Below are positions 1 to 12,500 of a stretch of DNA of 64,000 bases, piece after piece. The translations under genes were made by a program, and so were the position numbers. The stretch is taken from contig CAIIXF020000011.1 of the NCBI GenBank assembly GCA_903813345.2, positions 12,186,842 to 12,250,841 of the forward strand, given 5' to 3'. The stretch is from Owenia fusiformis (Eukaryota > Annelida > Polychaeta > Sabellida > Oweniidae). Positions within the stretch are counted from its first letter, which is position 1. Every line of letters begins with the position of its first letter. The notes under the pieces are model-generated. The model saw nothing but the letters and a program-made list of their open reading frames with translations, was not told the origin of the DNA and did no database searches.

Positions 1-743
1 TGTGGTCACCGTATGCTTATTTTGTAACGGCAAGCTAGACAAGACTCCAATGAACACTGGGCACTGTTTTGCTGAGCTAGATCTGTGCCCATGAATATAT
101 TATGAAATGAAACGTTATAATGGTCGTCAATGGGATTTTTTACTGCAATCTTGACCCTTATTGCTATATTTACTGTTATTAAAAATTGTATATCGGATGT
201 ACGTTTGGCCCTAAAAGAGCATCAGTACTAATAAAATCCTATTATATATATAGAGAAAGATTGATTCTTACTTATGAAAGGCAATTGGTAGCTTACAAAA
301 CAACACTACCTCAAGGCTAGTCTCATTTTCACAGGCTGAATGCATAGTTATATTAGAAAAAAACAGGGGATACCTTAATACTAATAACAAATGCATTTCA
401 TTCATATGATGCTGTTATAGTGTCACAGGCTTTCTCTGAATACAGTATGTGATAATATTATCATCCATGGTAAGCCACATTGAAAAACAGAGGAAAAGAA
501 AGAAGGGACAATCAGAGGATATTGGTACACATGCATTTACAAACTGAAATATACTGCTAGATATTGACAGTGTCATCACAATATTAGACATACAATGTTG
601 TACTAAAGTACAAATGTATTAGTTCATAGTCCAAGTGATAACTTGAATAGAAACTTTGTAGCATATTAGTAAGCAAACATTTGAAAATAGTAAGCAGCAT
701 TATTGAGAGCTCACAACCAAAACTGTAGGACTAAGCAGATATC
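1..743. other. 5' flank of the TMEM35B-like gene, no gene seen
   Basis: AT-rich sequence with no convincing exon on either strand. The end next to base 743 must hold the promoter and 5' untranslated region of the following gene, but no clear TATA box or CpG patch is visible. I looked here for the missing second ATP-binding domain of the ABCB gene and found no Walker A, signature or Walker B coding on the minus strand. Confidence 0.5.
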
Positions 744-1622
744 ATGGCGACCCTTGCAAAATATGTGGAGAAAGCAGTGGCTGGTGCGTATCTGTTCTTA
801 GGAGGAATTAAAATTGTAGCATTGACAAGTATATCACCAGTAATCAGAGACACATTTGTAAGTATGTTAAATTCATTTTAGACATGTTTTATATACTGTA
901 TGGCTATACCCAATTCAGCCTGTCATCTGTCAAATGCTGTCAACATTAATTTTTTAATACTGTTTGATTTATCATTTATATCAATGAAGTTCATGGACAT
1001 TGTTGTAAAAACTTAACTTGTGAAGAATTACTGCCCTACAGAACTACCAATAGTGGAATTCTAATAAAACAAAATACATTTTTAAGGAATATTAGTACTT
1101 TTGTAAAATTATTAACAAGGCATTAAAATGCAAAATGTCACCATTTGCCATTAGTAACAGATGTCGAATGCCAAACACCAACCACCAAACACCAACTGCC
1201 GCCACAAAAAAGTTGGAGACAATAAACAATATGTCACTAATTATGATGGTGGCAATAAAATTCAATTGATAAAAACGCTGTCTAATACTTCTGATTTAAT
1301 GATATTACTTTCCTATTTTCAGACGACACAATTCAGAGATTTTGCGCAAGTTTTCCCTCTTGCAAAACTTGGATACATCCCAGAAACACAATGCTTCCTG
1401 GCAACAATTGGATTTGTTGAAACCTTCCTTGGTTTACTTTTGATGTTTGGAGATGGAGGGGTTAAGCAACTAGCAGCTAAGGGGTTAATGGTTATAATGT
1501 TGGGTGCCATATGGACCTTGGCACACATTGACCCGCCACAGTTAATTGTGCCCATTTCTTTCCTTGGAGGACTTATATGGATTCATAACAATGCTGAGAA
1601 AAAGGATAACAAGAGATTGTAG
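744..1622 (+). CDS. TMEM35B: TMEM35B-like small multipass membrane protein (DoxX-like family), two exons
   Basis: Exons are 744-857 (ATG, 38 codons, donor gtaagt) and 1323-1622 (acceptor ttttcag, stop TAG), joined in phase 0 to give 137 residues. The first exon encodes MATLAKYVEKAVAGAYLFLG and then a second half rich in hydrophobic residues. The second exon contains FAQVFPLAKLGY, a GFVETFLGLLL helix and an LMVIMLGAIWTLA helix. This order closely resembles vertebrate TMEM35B (FAQVFPL...FGY, GFLE..AGLLL, MMGAIFTLA), a four-helix DoxX-like protein related to the acetylcholine-receptor chaperone TMEM35A. The size is near the family norm, and the tail is lysine-rich (EKKDNKRL). An upstream in-frame ATG at 1161 belongs to intron and repeat sequence and is not the start. 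The gene lies opposite to, and just beyond, the last visible ABCB exon, so it may sit in an ABCB intron. Family assignment is confident, the exact paralogue less so. Confidence 0.8.
1114..1255 (+). repeat. Helitron/MITE-like repeat, copy A
   Basis: Begins AACAAGGCATTAAAATGCAA and TGTCACCA, has AACACCAACCACC-type internal direct repeats, then AAAAAGTTGGAGACAATA and a terminal TGTCAC...GTGGC hairpin. It lies in intron 1 of the TMEM35B-like gene and ends about 65 bases before the splice acceptor. Other copies are at 8036, 20231, 23402, 31255 (partial), 36386/39089 (split), 51270 and 55735. Confidence 0.75.
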
Positions 1623-1907
1623 AGTCAATATGAAATCAATGGAAAACAATTTACATGTAGCAATGCTACAAGAGATATTGCATAAGATAGGAAATTTATG
1701 TGTCCATAACTAACTGAACAGTGCCATAATAATTGTTTATAAATACAGAGAACTAATCAACAGAGAATGATATACTGTATTTGTCTTTAATTTGGCGAAC
1801 TTTTTAAATTGGTGAATTTTGGATGTAGTGGATGATGTCTGGACCCCTGTGTGCAGAGGATGGGTGAAGCCATAGAGTGTAACTTTCAATGATGACAATA
1901 TCTATAA
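1623..1907. other. 3' flank of the TMEM35B-like gene
   Basis: Untranslated or intergenic AT-rich DNA. No exon or strong polyadenylation signal was recognised. Confidence 0.4.
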
Positions 1908-2159
1908 TTATAACATACCTATGATGATGTATAGTGCAAAGTGTACACAAGACAGCGGGCCAATATAAGTTTTGAAAAGCCTGCGTCCGATAACTTTCTG
2001 ATTGGTCAAGGCGCTGACGTCATAACCAATCAATCGAAGATAAAACTGCACGAGCAATTTTTCTAAACTCATTTCAATCATTTTCAAACCATTTGTTTGT
2101 CAATTCTATAAGAAAACGGTACTCTCTGACCAGTCTACATCATCATAGGTATGTTATAA
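1908..2159. mobile_element. MITE with 24-base perfect terminal inverted repeats
   Basis: The arms at 1908-1931 and 2136-2159 are perfect reverse complements (left arm begins TTATAACATACCTATGATGA). The interior is 204 bases with no coding capacity. It contains a palindromic TGACGTCA (cAMP-response-element type) near 2016, flanked by ATTGGT and ACCAAT as an inverted CCAAT pair. The class of transposon is not determined. Confidence 0.7.
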
Positions 2160-2165
2160 ATCGTT

Positions 2166-2276
2166 TATGTCACTATCGTGGCACATATGCCCTCGGTTCT
2201 CAGAGATCAATGTCCCTCCCAAGGTCGGGCCATATATCACTGAGAACTCGGGCATATATGCCACGGTAGTGACATA
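2166..2276. repeat. Imperfect 41-base inverted repeat (hairpin)
   Basis: Arms 2166-2206 and 2238-2276 pair with a few mismatches (left arm TATGTCACTATCGTGGCACA). It starts only seven bases after the preceding MITE, so the two may be parts of one composite element. Confidence 0.65.
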
Positions 2277-2280
2277 ACCT

Positions 2281-3027
2281 CTAAAGACACCATACTTTGA
2301 AGATGCTACCATACTTTTAAGATGACACCATTATGTTGAAATGAGACCATGAGAATTATCAATATATAATTTATCATCTCTTCAAACTTTCACGTACAAA
2401 GAAATATAATGAATCGACTTCATGCAAAAATTAAGCCATTTATGCTCCATTCTACTGATGAGTAATTCTTGAACTTGAGTAAAAGGTTTTCAACAAACAT
2501 AACACATTTTGTATACATGCATATATACATTGTACAAGTTGTATAAATAAATTTTATATGCCATTTTTAAGTCAAAAGTAGGACATAATATGTCAAATGT
2601 GACATATCTTAAGATAGGAGAGTTTTTTATACTGAATGCATACCTACACCTCACATTATTCATCTCTTTCAAAGAGAAAGGTTTTATGACAAGTCATTTG
2701 ACTTCAAAAGAATCCAAATGTAAAACAACATTCTAGTACTTTTATTTAAATTCAGGAGCGGTAAACCGGTAATGTAATATTGTACAGGACTATTGCTTAT
2801 GGTCTATTGATGTATTAAGACTTTTGCTTTGAACAGACAGTCTAATGAAATAATACATTCTATTTTCAAAGAATAGCAGTTGCACTTTCAATAAATCCAT
2901 CAATGTGTATTCCCTGAAGCCCAATTATAAAACACCATCTTGATAGGTGTATCCTGCTGTATCCTTCATAGATTCATGTATATATGTTACTTCTGAATAA
3001 ATTTATACAAAATAAAAAAAAACTTAC
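2281..3027. other. Region downstream of the last visible ABCB exon, no gene
   Basis: Starts with degenerate short direct repeats (CACCATACTTT and variants, 2287-2350), then AT-rich DNA. No ABC exon is present. If the ABCB gene is intact, this is part of its next intron. Confidence 0.4.
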
Positions 3028-6000
3028 CAATTTGTCTCCTGATGGATCATCAGTGTCAATCTCTGGTTTCCTGTCAAAGAGCACCATCATTCTGTTAGCC
3101 GCAGTCTTAGCTTTCCCATAATCTGGCGCAAATGAACTGGCCTGACCTAAAGCCATAGCCCCAAACACGATGGCTCCGAAAACTCTGGAAAAAGTATTGT
3201 TATCATCATCAATATGGTATAATATAGAACATAATTTAAGATTAATGAAACATGTTCAACTACAAAGAAGTTCAAACAATTTTCTCGATGTTGTATCAAT
3301 AATCTTCCAATTTAATTAAGTTGGGCCAAGTGCAGTGATTTTCATAATGCCACCGGTAATTTTCTAATTAAGTGGTCCAAGTAGAATGGCTTTTAAAGAA
3401 TCAGTATGAAAACAGGTTGTATAAAATGTCTATGTTGATTGACACTGAAGGTCAACCTAATACCACAACCTAACATTTTAATTCTAATTTGTGAATCTTT
3501 GAATTGAGCGTATCATGTCAATTATTCATTTCTACATTTCTCATGTTTTTCCATGCACCGTACAGCTGATCTAATCCAAAAATATCATTTAAATTGACAT
3601 CTTTTCAGAAAGAAACATCTCACATTTGGTTATTCATGAATGAAAGACAAACCCCAAGTAGACTTACCTGAACACACTGACGTAATCCATGGCCCCAACT
3701 TTAACAAGATATGCACCATAACTGAAGGCAGCAGCATATACCCAGTAAATGATGGCTTGGGAGAATCCAAATGTGATACCATAGACATGAGCTTTCTTCA
3801 AAGCCTCTCTGAAAGTTAATAGTACAATCATATATGACATTTTTTATAATATTGACCTAACTCATATTGTTTTCATGCGGCTCTATCAGATTGTATCTTG
3901 TGAACTTAACATCCAAAAGTTGACCAATAAAAACAATATAGACAAGTTTATTTTAATTTTAAATTGGTTTAAAACTTACTTGTATGTAATGATGAGTTTC
4001 TCTTCATATTTATCACCAAAGTGTTTTTCCTTATGCAATGATGCTACGGTTCTCATGTTTTCAACTGTTTCTATAGCAATCTGCAATAAAAAAAATCTAG
4101 ATATACTCTGGGGTTTGCATTTTGCATGGAGAAGTAATTCTGCCTTAATTGCCAAATATTGACAGTTCAAAATATTGGTGTTCTTGTGCTCCAAGTTATC
4201 AAGAACAAGAAAATACAGTGCTATTGCGACTAATATGACAAGAGGCAAAAATGTCACAAAATGGGAGGAGAAAAGATCTATAAAGATGTATGGTATACTA
4301 AGTGGAAGTAGTGTGAAAGGAGCCAAGGCACACAGGCTTCTTAGAAAACATCAACCAAGTTAACCTCAAAGGTACAACAGTCCACACCTACTTAGTACAT
4401 ACATAAAAATGTATTACCTTTCCTGCGCCCTCTAATGCTTCATTGTCTCTGTTAGCGTGTCCTGTAAGAACCCTCATCTGTATAGCCCCAGCTATAGCGA
4501 TCAGTGGCACACAACCAAGGATGACTAAGGTCAACTGCCAGCCAAACACAAAGGCAATTATGATAGCTGTCCCCATGCTAGAGATGTTCTGAATCATCAT
4601 GCCAATCCTTACACCAGTCGCCTGAAATAGACATTTCATTGTTCAAATTATTTGGCAATTATTTTGTAACATATAATAACACATCTTACATGATCAGATC
4701 AACATTCATAAGGGTGGACTAATATAAAAATCAAGATAGCAATATTAGTGATCTCCTTTGCACAGCAAATATGTACAACATCAACTTGAAATATTTCTAA
4801 ATAGATAGAGTTTTTATATTTCAGCTCATTTTTCACACCAAGAATTGTAATCTTCTGCCCATTTGAATAAATTCAAAAAAGAGAAATTGTACACCAGCCA
4901 CTCACAATGTATAGTAGTTAATTTATCTAAAGCTACAGGTTCATGGATGTAGTGTTCGTTTTTTTCTCTACATGCCTTAATAAAGAAATCCATGTAATAA
5001 AAAAATGAGCGTACCCCTTGTACTTGAGAGGCATCAGTAGCTAGCCTTGTACAAAGGGCTCCAGTGTTGTTATTGTGGTCGTCATACCAACCAATCTCCT
5101 ACAAATCAAAAAAATAAAACATACTCTTAGAATAAGTAATAAAGTCTGTGACAATGAACTCCAATAAATGGATTTAATATTTCCAGACTGTGAGGTTATT
5201 TAATGTACTCTTTGAATAATTGTTATTCTTTATTAGCAGCAGGCAATTTGCTCTGAGTTAACCAAGAGATTGTTGTTTTAAAGAGTGTTTCAACAGATTT
5301 CATGTTAAAATCATAATTTCAATGATTTTCCATATTACATCATCTATTTCAATTCTATTCATTTAATGCCTGTTGCTTCATTCTTGTTGCCTCTTGTTGC
5401 AAATTCAAATGACAGCCCTTGATTTTGAAACTTTTGAATATAACCTAATACGGTATAAGGTACATCAGCAAAACATTCTTAGTTGAAATATTTCCAAGAG
5501 TTTATCCTGAACAGATAGGGTAATACTATATATCATTTTAAAGGATAAAAGAGAAAACATACCTGTCTAAGTATAGCTTTGAAAGCCATTTGTCTCAATC
5601 GCATTGTAAGATTCTCTCCAGATTTTGCAAACAGGTAACTCTAAAATCAGACAAAGATTAGAAGATGGATTCATCTGTCAAGTTCAATTATTTGACAAGG
5701 TGCATTGGCTTTCATTTTATAAGCTATTGTATTTTATATGTCCTGTATTTGTAATATTTTATAATTTGCATATTTGCAATATCGTTTGATGCACAAGCTT
5801 ATTAAATTAAAACAAATATGATGTTGTTTAAGGAATTGGCAGCAGAAGCAAATAAACAATTTTGAAATTAGACTTGCATGACTTGAGGGTAAAATCCTAA
5901 AAAGAAAGTATCATATAATAATACCAAATGGAATCAGATGATATAAGAAAAAGTTGTAGGCAGGAGGTTATAAGTTCAAGTTGCCTGTGTTTACTAATTT

Positions 6001-6505
6001 ACCTGTAGGAACATGGCCAAACCAGCAACAACACCAAGAGCAAGGAACAGGGCAGAGTACATGGCGGTCTTCCTCCTTTGTTCTTCCAGGTCAAGACTTT
6101 GGAATACCTACAAGTCAGCAAGATTATGATTCTGTATTGTTACATTGAGTGTAAGTACATCTTGTGCATAAATGTCTGGTTATCGTGTCTTTCGTGTCAC
6201 ATGACATGGATTTGACCAACCATAAGATTCTGAGTTTGACAGTGATATAGGAAATAAGTAATGTATATGTTATAGAACTTAGCAAGTATCTAGACTAAGA
6301 ATGAAATATGAAAATACCAAAATATATTTTCCGAGGAAAAAACCATGGAAATACTAACTCCGAGAATTTCAGCAAAGATGACAGCGAATGATGGTTGTAC
6401 TCCACCATTGATGAGGGATGCAACACAGCCAATTGTTATGTAGGGCCATTCTGGGGCATTCAATCGCAAAATACGGGTCATTGGTGCATCTGGAACCTTC
6501 TCTTC
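3028..6505 (-). CDS. ABCB1: ABCB exons 18-25: second membrane domain (TM7-TM12)
   Basis: Exons 6359-6505, 6003-6107, 5563-5640, 5015-5098, 4418-4621, 3980-4080, 3668-3808 and 3028-3184. They encode, among others, [90 protein letters not shown] and [14 protein letters not shown]. This is the typical TMD2 order of ABCB exporters, including the asparagine- and threonine-rich WYDD...NTGAL intracellular loop. The last visible exon ends in phase 0 after DDPSGDKL, the point at which the second ATP-binding domain should begin. No stop codon follows; a clean donor (gtaagt) does, so the open frame was meant to continue. Confidence 0.92.
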
Positions 6506-9500
6506 CTTAACACACAAAAATACATAAATTCAGAGGTGAAGAAAAGTTAAACAAATGAGAAGATTTATTGAAAAATATTTGGCAAATTTCTTAAACATTT
6601 TTTATCTTAATCCAGTCTGTGTTACTAAAATTATTTTAGCTATGAATTTCAAAAATTGAAAATATCAACCAGAAAATTTCAAATCTGAAGCAACAAGCTG
6701 CTTTTAGCAAATGTTTTACTATTGTTTTAACTGACATATGTAAAATTGCAAACCTCCTCTTCCTCTTTCTTTTCTCCCATAGATTTGGTTGATATTCCAC
6801 GTTCTAGTTTTGCAGATGTGACACGTTGTAAGGATGGATTTGTCTTCTTCATAAAGTCTTGCATTCCTTCATCTGAAATATTGGCCAATCAAATCAAAGC
6901 TAGGAATATCCAGACAAGTGAACAAAGATAATTGGTGGATATCTCGACTCAGGTTACCCCATCTCCCATAATTGTTACCCATGCTATGGCAACACACAAA
7001 GCTTTTTCAGCATGTTAGATCTACTATTCTAGTATTAGAGTGTTAACATCAAAGTAATTTGGAATATAATAGAAATAATCAATCATTAAGCAAGATGGCT
7101 GATTATTTATCAGGATTTTTGTATTTTTAGGCAAGACTAGAGTTTTTGAAAAAATAACTGCTAAATGGATCGTGAGGTCCTCAGACTAAGAAATTAGAAA
7201 ATGAAACTAAATTCTACATGCATAAAAAATATTAGCAACTTTATTACAGCAAGCGATATACATCCATGATAAATGAAGAGGACTCCTTGTTTAAACAGAA
7301 AAAGAAAAAATTCAGTTTATAAAATCATGTAAACTTCAGGTTTATAATTTTCACAAGCTATGGTTTACCAATCCCCAATCAAAATCTTGAAAGTAAATAT
7401 TCTTATTTTCCATGATGAATATTCTCACTCAAGCTGTATCCATGAAAATTACTTGAAAATCATTATGCAGATCTACCTTCATTCTTAATACAGGTAGAAA
7501 TAACTAAAAATCTTGATTTTCCAAAATTATTTCGGTTGACAGTTTAAATTAATTCTAAATTAAAAACTGTGATAATGACCTGTGACTTTAAGTCACTAAA
7601 TGGCCCAGTTTTCTCTCCAAAACAAATTCTCTTACAAGCCTTGCGATACCCTCAAAATTTGCATGTTTTTTATTTTACATTTTACAGCCTAAATTCTCGT
7701 GATAATTAATAGAAATAGTATACTTAGTATAGAGATAATCTCTCTAAGTTTTTCAATATACATGTATATATACAATTAGAAAGAAAACAAAAGAATCATA
7801 CCAAGTTTATCTGGGTCAGATAGATACATATCATCCTCGTCTTCTAAAGAATAAACTAACTACATCAAACAGTGGATTAGTCATGCAGTAGCAGTTAATA
7901 ACAATAAACAGTAACTAATTAAAAAGTAGCAGTTATGCATAATGAACAATGGTTAATCCAAACATGCATTAAATCTAAATATATAAGTTTCTAATTTTTG
8001 CAAACACACAAGAATAAGATGCAAAGTAAAGAAACAACAAGGCATTAACATGCAAAATATCACCACCTGCCATTTGTTACAGATGTTGAACACCTACTAC
8101 CAATAAAGTTGGAGACCATTACAATATGTCACAACTTGTGGTGGTGACATAAAATGAGATTTTTAAACGGAAATAAAATAGAAATTAGAATCTACAGAGA
8201 TAGCAAATACATTTTGAGTTGCAACAACACTAAAGTTTGAGGCAAAAGCTAGCTACGTAGTAAATTATACAGAAAAATTTGAACCAAAATCTAGATTTTT
8301 GAAACTATCAAAATTCATAAATATTATAACTAGAGTATATCTAAAATTGTGAGTTGTGTTTTATTCTAAAAGCTTATAAACATTAATGTGCACAGTTATG
8401 CTAAAATAAAAGTGATGACTACAGCAGTACCCTTTGCATTCGTTTGACTTCACTTCTTAAAAGAGAGCTTCGTCTTTCATAGTTTAACTAGACTGCACGC
8501 AGGGTACTACAGCAGTATCTGTATCAATGAAATTTGTGATAGTGAAAACATAAAAATATGCAGATTTTCAATAAAACCTCTAATTCAAACATTGTCAGAA
8601 CATTTCATGTTATGTTCCTTAGTAAATCAGCAAAAGCATCCTTACCCTTCCCAGCTTTTAATGTTAGCATGCATACATAAAATAATTGCATAAAACATTA
8701 CAGTCTCTTGCAAAGTGCCAAAAAAACAGCAGGGGAAATCAGGAAATCCTCTAGACTTGCACCTAATCTTTTTGTGACCCTCTCTCATCACTTGATAATA
8801 ATCAAAACCTCAGTGCAGGACTAGAAATTACTTCATGCAGAAGAATAGAGGATTGTTTCGATATGAGACATTTTTGGAGCAGTGCAGGAGACTGTATATA
8901 GAGAATGTATGGCATAGATAGGCCATTTCCAAGCACTTATGTAAATGCACTAAGTAAAAGGCAGTAAAGCATCCCATGCATTTACTCCTTAACTGATTAA
9001 ATAAATTAACTAATTAATTATTTTCTAATTGGCTCCCCCTCTGGTGATAACAAAATGCTTAATATAAGAACCAATAATTGACACATATTTGTGTCAAAGA
9101 CCAATAACTGACACACATTTGTGTCAAGGACCAATAACTAACACACATTTGTGTCAAGGACCAATAACTGACCCACATTCATGTCAAAGACCAATAACTG
9201 TCACACATTTATGTCCTTGCTGAAACCCTTGGTACAGTGTAGGTTCTGGTTCTGCATTCACCATTTAAATGACTCTCTTATTCTGCATAAGCTTATGAAG
9301 TTATTTTACATTAACTAATAGTGTTTGGTTAGTGTTATTTCACACATTCATATACACTATCAATAGTAGCACAACATGATCATTTTCAATTGTCTTTCAT
9401 AATTTTAATATCCCGAAACACATATGAATTTCATGAATCGGAATCAATAATAAAACAAGAGAGTATATAAGTCAAAAGGTAATGTTATCAGGTTGTGAGA

Positions 9501-12500
9501 TATTGATAGCATATACAAGTATAAAATTTACATTCAAGGACCATACATACCTTCATCTTTGAGAGACTGAAATAAAATGAAGAGGAAAAACTTGTAATTT
9601 CATAATATATCTTTTTAAACAAATTAAATGACAATCAATCTTGAAACATAAAATGTATTAGGAACATGAGGTTAACATTGAATGATTATTTATAAAATGC
9701 ACTTTTTGATGGAAATCCAAACCCTCTTTCACTGAGTTGAAACCAATTTCTTGGATTTCGGTATAATTTGAAAGTCTTCCTTTACTCATATATTTGTTTA
9801 CTTTATTCCTTGCTGATTCCACCATTTTCTTCTACTCCATTTAAGCTAATATAATAACCAACATGAGATGTTCCATATTTTCTACTGACCTGTTGTAGCG
9901 TAATCAGGTTATAGTAAATGCCCTGCTTTTCCATTAGTTCTTCATGGGAGCCTTGTTCTACGATACGGCCATCTTCAAAACTGGTAATACTGTTTGCATT
10001 GCGGACTGTGGACAACCTATGGGCAATAACAATGGTGGTTCTTCCTACCTTGACCTGAAATACAAATTAAGATATCAAGTTTTTAATAGGTTAGCAAGAT
10101 ATTTCAGAGTTTATCAAGAAAGTTTTATTTCGTATGGTTTTGGTGTGTATACATTATATAATAAACTTTAATTCCACATTGCACACTTTGAATAGCATGA
10201 AGGCTGATGGAAATTAACTGTTTATGGTGACACAATTATCTAAATGCCAATGTTTTTAGCGTACCTTGTCCAGCGCTGCCTGTACAATAGCCTCACTCTC
10301 AGTATCGAGGGCCGATGTAGCTTCATCGAGAAGTAAGATCTTGGGGTCCCGTACCAGAGCTCTTGCAATGGCGACTCTCTGTTTTTGTCCACCAGATAAC
10401 TGGGCACCTCTCTCTCCAACCATTGTCTCATATTTCTGAATATCACACATGCTTTCTAAGTTAATTTTGGCAAAGAGAAAAAGTATTTCACAGTATTGGA
10501 AACACAATTTTCCATATTAAGACCCAACCCAAAATCACTCTTTTCTATTCTAGGGACTTGATACCAAACATTGACTCTCGTAAAACTCTACCCAGTGATT
10601 CGCTACCCTCAAAACCTCATCTAGACGACACCTCAACCTCCTTTAAGTATTAAAAAAAATTAGAACCTTGATAACCTATTGTCCTAAAATTCCACCCTAA
10701 GACCACCAAGCCTCACCTGTGGAAGTTTCATGATGAAGTCATGTGCATTAGCCTCAATTGCAGCAGCCTGGATCTGTTCATCTGTCACACCATCTCTGCC
10801 ATATCTGATGTTCTCAATAATAGTTGTACCAAACAAAATAGGTTCCTGGCTAACTACACCGATGTGTTCCCTCAACCAACCAACATTTAAGTCACGCACA
10901 TTGTTTCCATCAATTTTAACCTGAAAGTAAAGAAGGATATTCTCTGTGTGAATGGCATTTACATAATAGCACAATGTAATTAAAAGTAGTGCAGGAAAAC
11001 TCACCAAAAAAGTAAATCGAGAGTTAACAGTACAGTGAGTAAGCATAATATAAAATTATTCCACGTTAGTTCACAATATCAAGAGACACTAATATTTTTA
11101 ACCATCTGTATCTTTTGTGGTTTTCAACTACGGAAGCACAATGAGCAATTGGTACGATAAATCACATTAAATCACACCTTGAAATATAAAAATGTAAAGG
11201 GCAATGCCAGTAGTCAGTGAACAGTGAACAGTGCCTCATCACCTTAGTTACCTCAGACTAAAAGGTTCACTTATAGTGGAAGATATATCAATTTAGAAAT
11301 GATTAATATTTATTTCAAGAATTTTGTCTTTTAGATTTGGTTTTACAGAATGATTTCCATACATAAAAAATAACATAACAAAGAGATCATATTTTAATAT
11401 TGTTTAATTCTGTCTATTCTGATATTCGATTAATCTCTATAAGTGGTCTGATAATGTGTTTTTTATCTGAATTCAGCTAATGAGAGGTGTTCCAACTTTC
11501 ATGAAGTGGGATGTTTGATTATAGGAAGCACCGTGTCAGACCGACCTTGTCAATGAATAAATGCAGGAAACTGTTAAGCTTAAGGTTAAAACCTGCTTAT
11601 TCCTCTTAAAAAATAACAAAATGTGACATAAAATGCTAAATAAGATGTTCAAGTCAGAGCAGTGAACAGTGTTTTTCAACAAATCTGCCGTTCAATGTTC
11701 AAGTTTAACATGAGAGTCAATGGGAGAAAAAATACATTAAAAAATGTCAGTGTCCATCTTTTAGAGTTGTTCAAGTTGAATTGTACTTCCTCATATTAAT
11801 TGTAGGATAAAGGAAACTTGAAATGCTTATCAAATCCACAGATGATTTAAAGCACTTAGTTTTTAATTGACACAGCAAAACACATGTGTGATAGACAGAA
11901 ATATCATGGCTTCAAACATACTTGAACGTGGAATTTTTACTCTTTTATATTCATGAATTAAGGCTTAGGTAAATATGTTGCTATTCCAAAAATAATACTG
12001 AGTTCATGATATGATGCTACTTTGATAATATGATTTACAACATATACATAGCCAAACGATTAGAGTTTATTTCATCATTTCAACACAGATATCCATTTAT
12101 TATTTGATCAACATTTGAATCATGGTCATCAAAGGATTTTTAGTGTGTCTTCTTATATTCTGCTGTTGCTGCTGCATGACGGTAAATCTATTAGTTTAAG
12201 TTTTAAAGCTTAAATTGACCAGAAATGGCATGTTGAATAAAGCTTAAATAAATATACATGAAAATCATGATGAATCATAAAAACTGAATTACATTTCATG
12301 AAAAGCTGAATTCATGAAACTCAATATGATTACACATAAAATAGTAATTTTACATAATGAAACATAAGTGAACTTCATGAATGCAACTCAGGAGAAGGAA
12401 AAGAAAGTGAGTTCTGAAAGCAGGGATAGACTGGGGGAGGGAGGCACATTGAGAGACCCAAAAGCAGGAAGACAATTTGTCAAGAAAACATAAAGAGCGA

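Noticed and set aside
1161-1322. Apparent N-terminal extension of the TMEM35B-like second exon
   Set aside because: It is intron and repeat copy A. The acceptor at 1322 and the family alignment start the exon at 1323.
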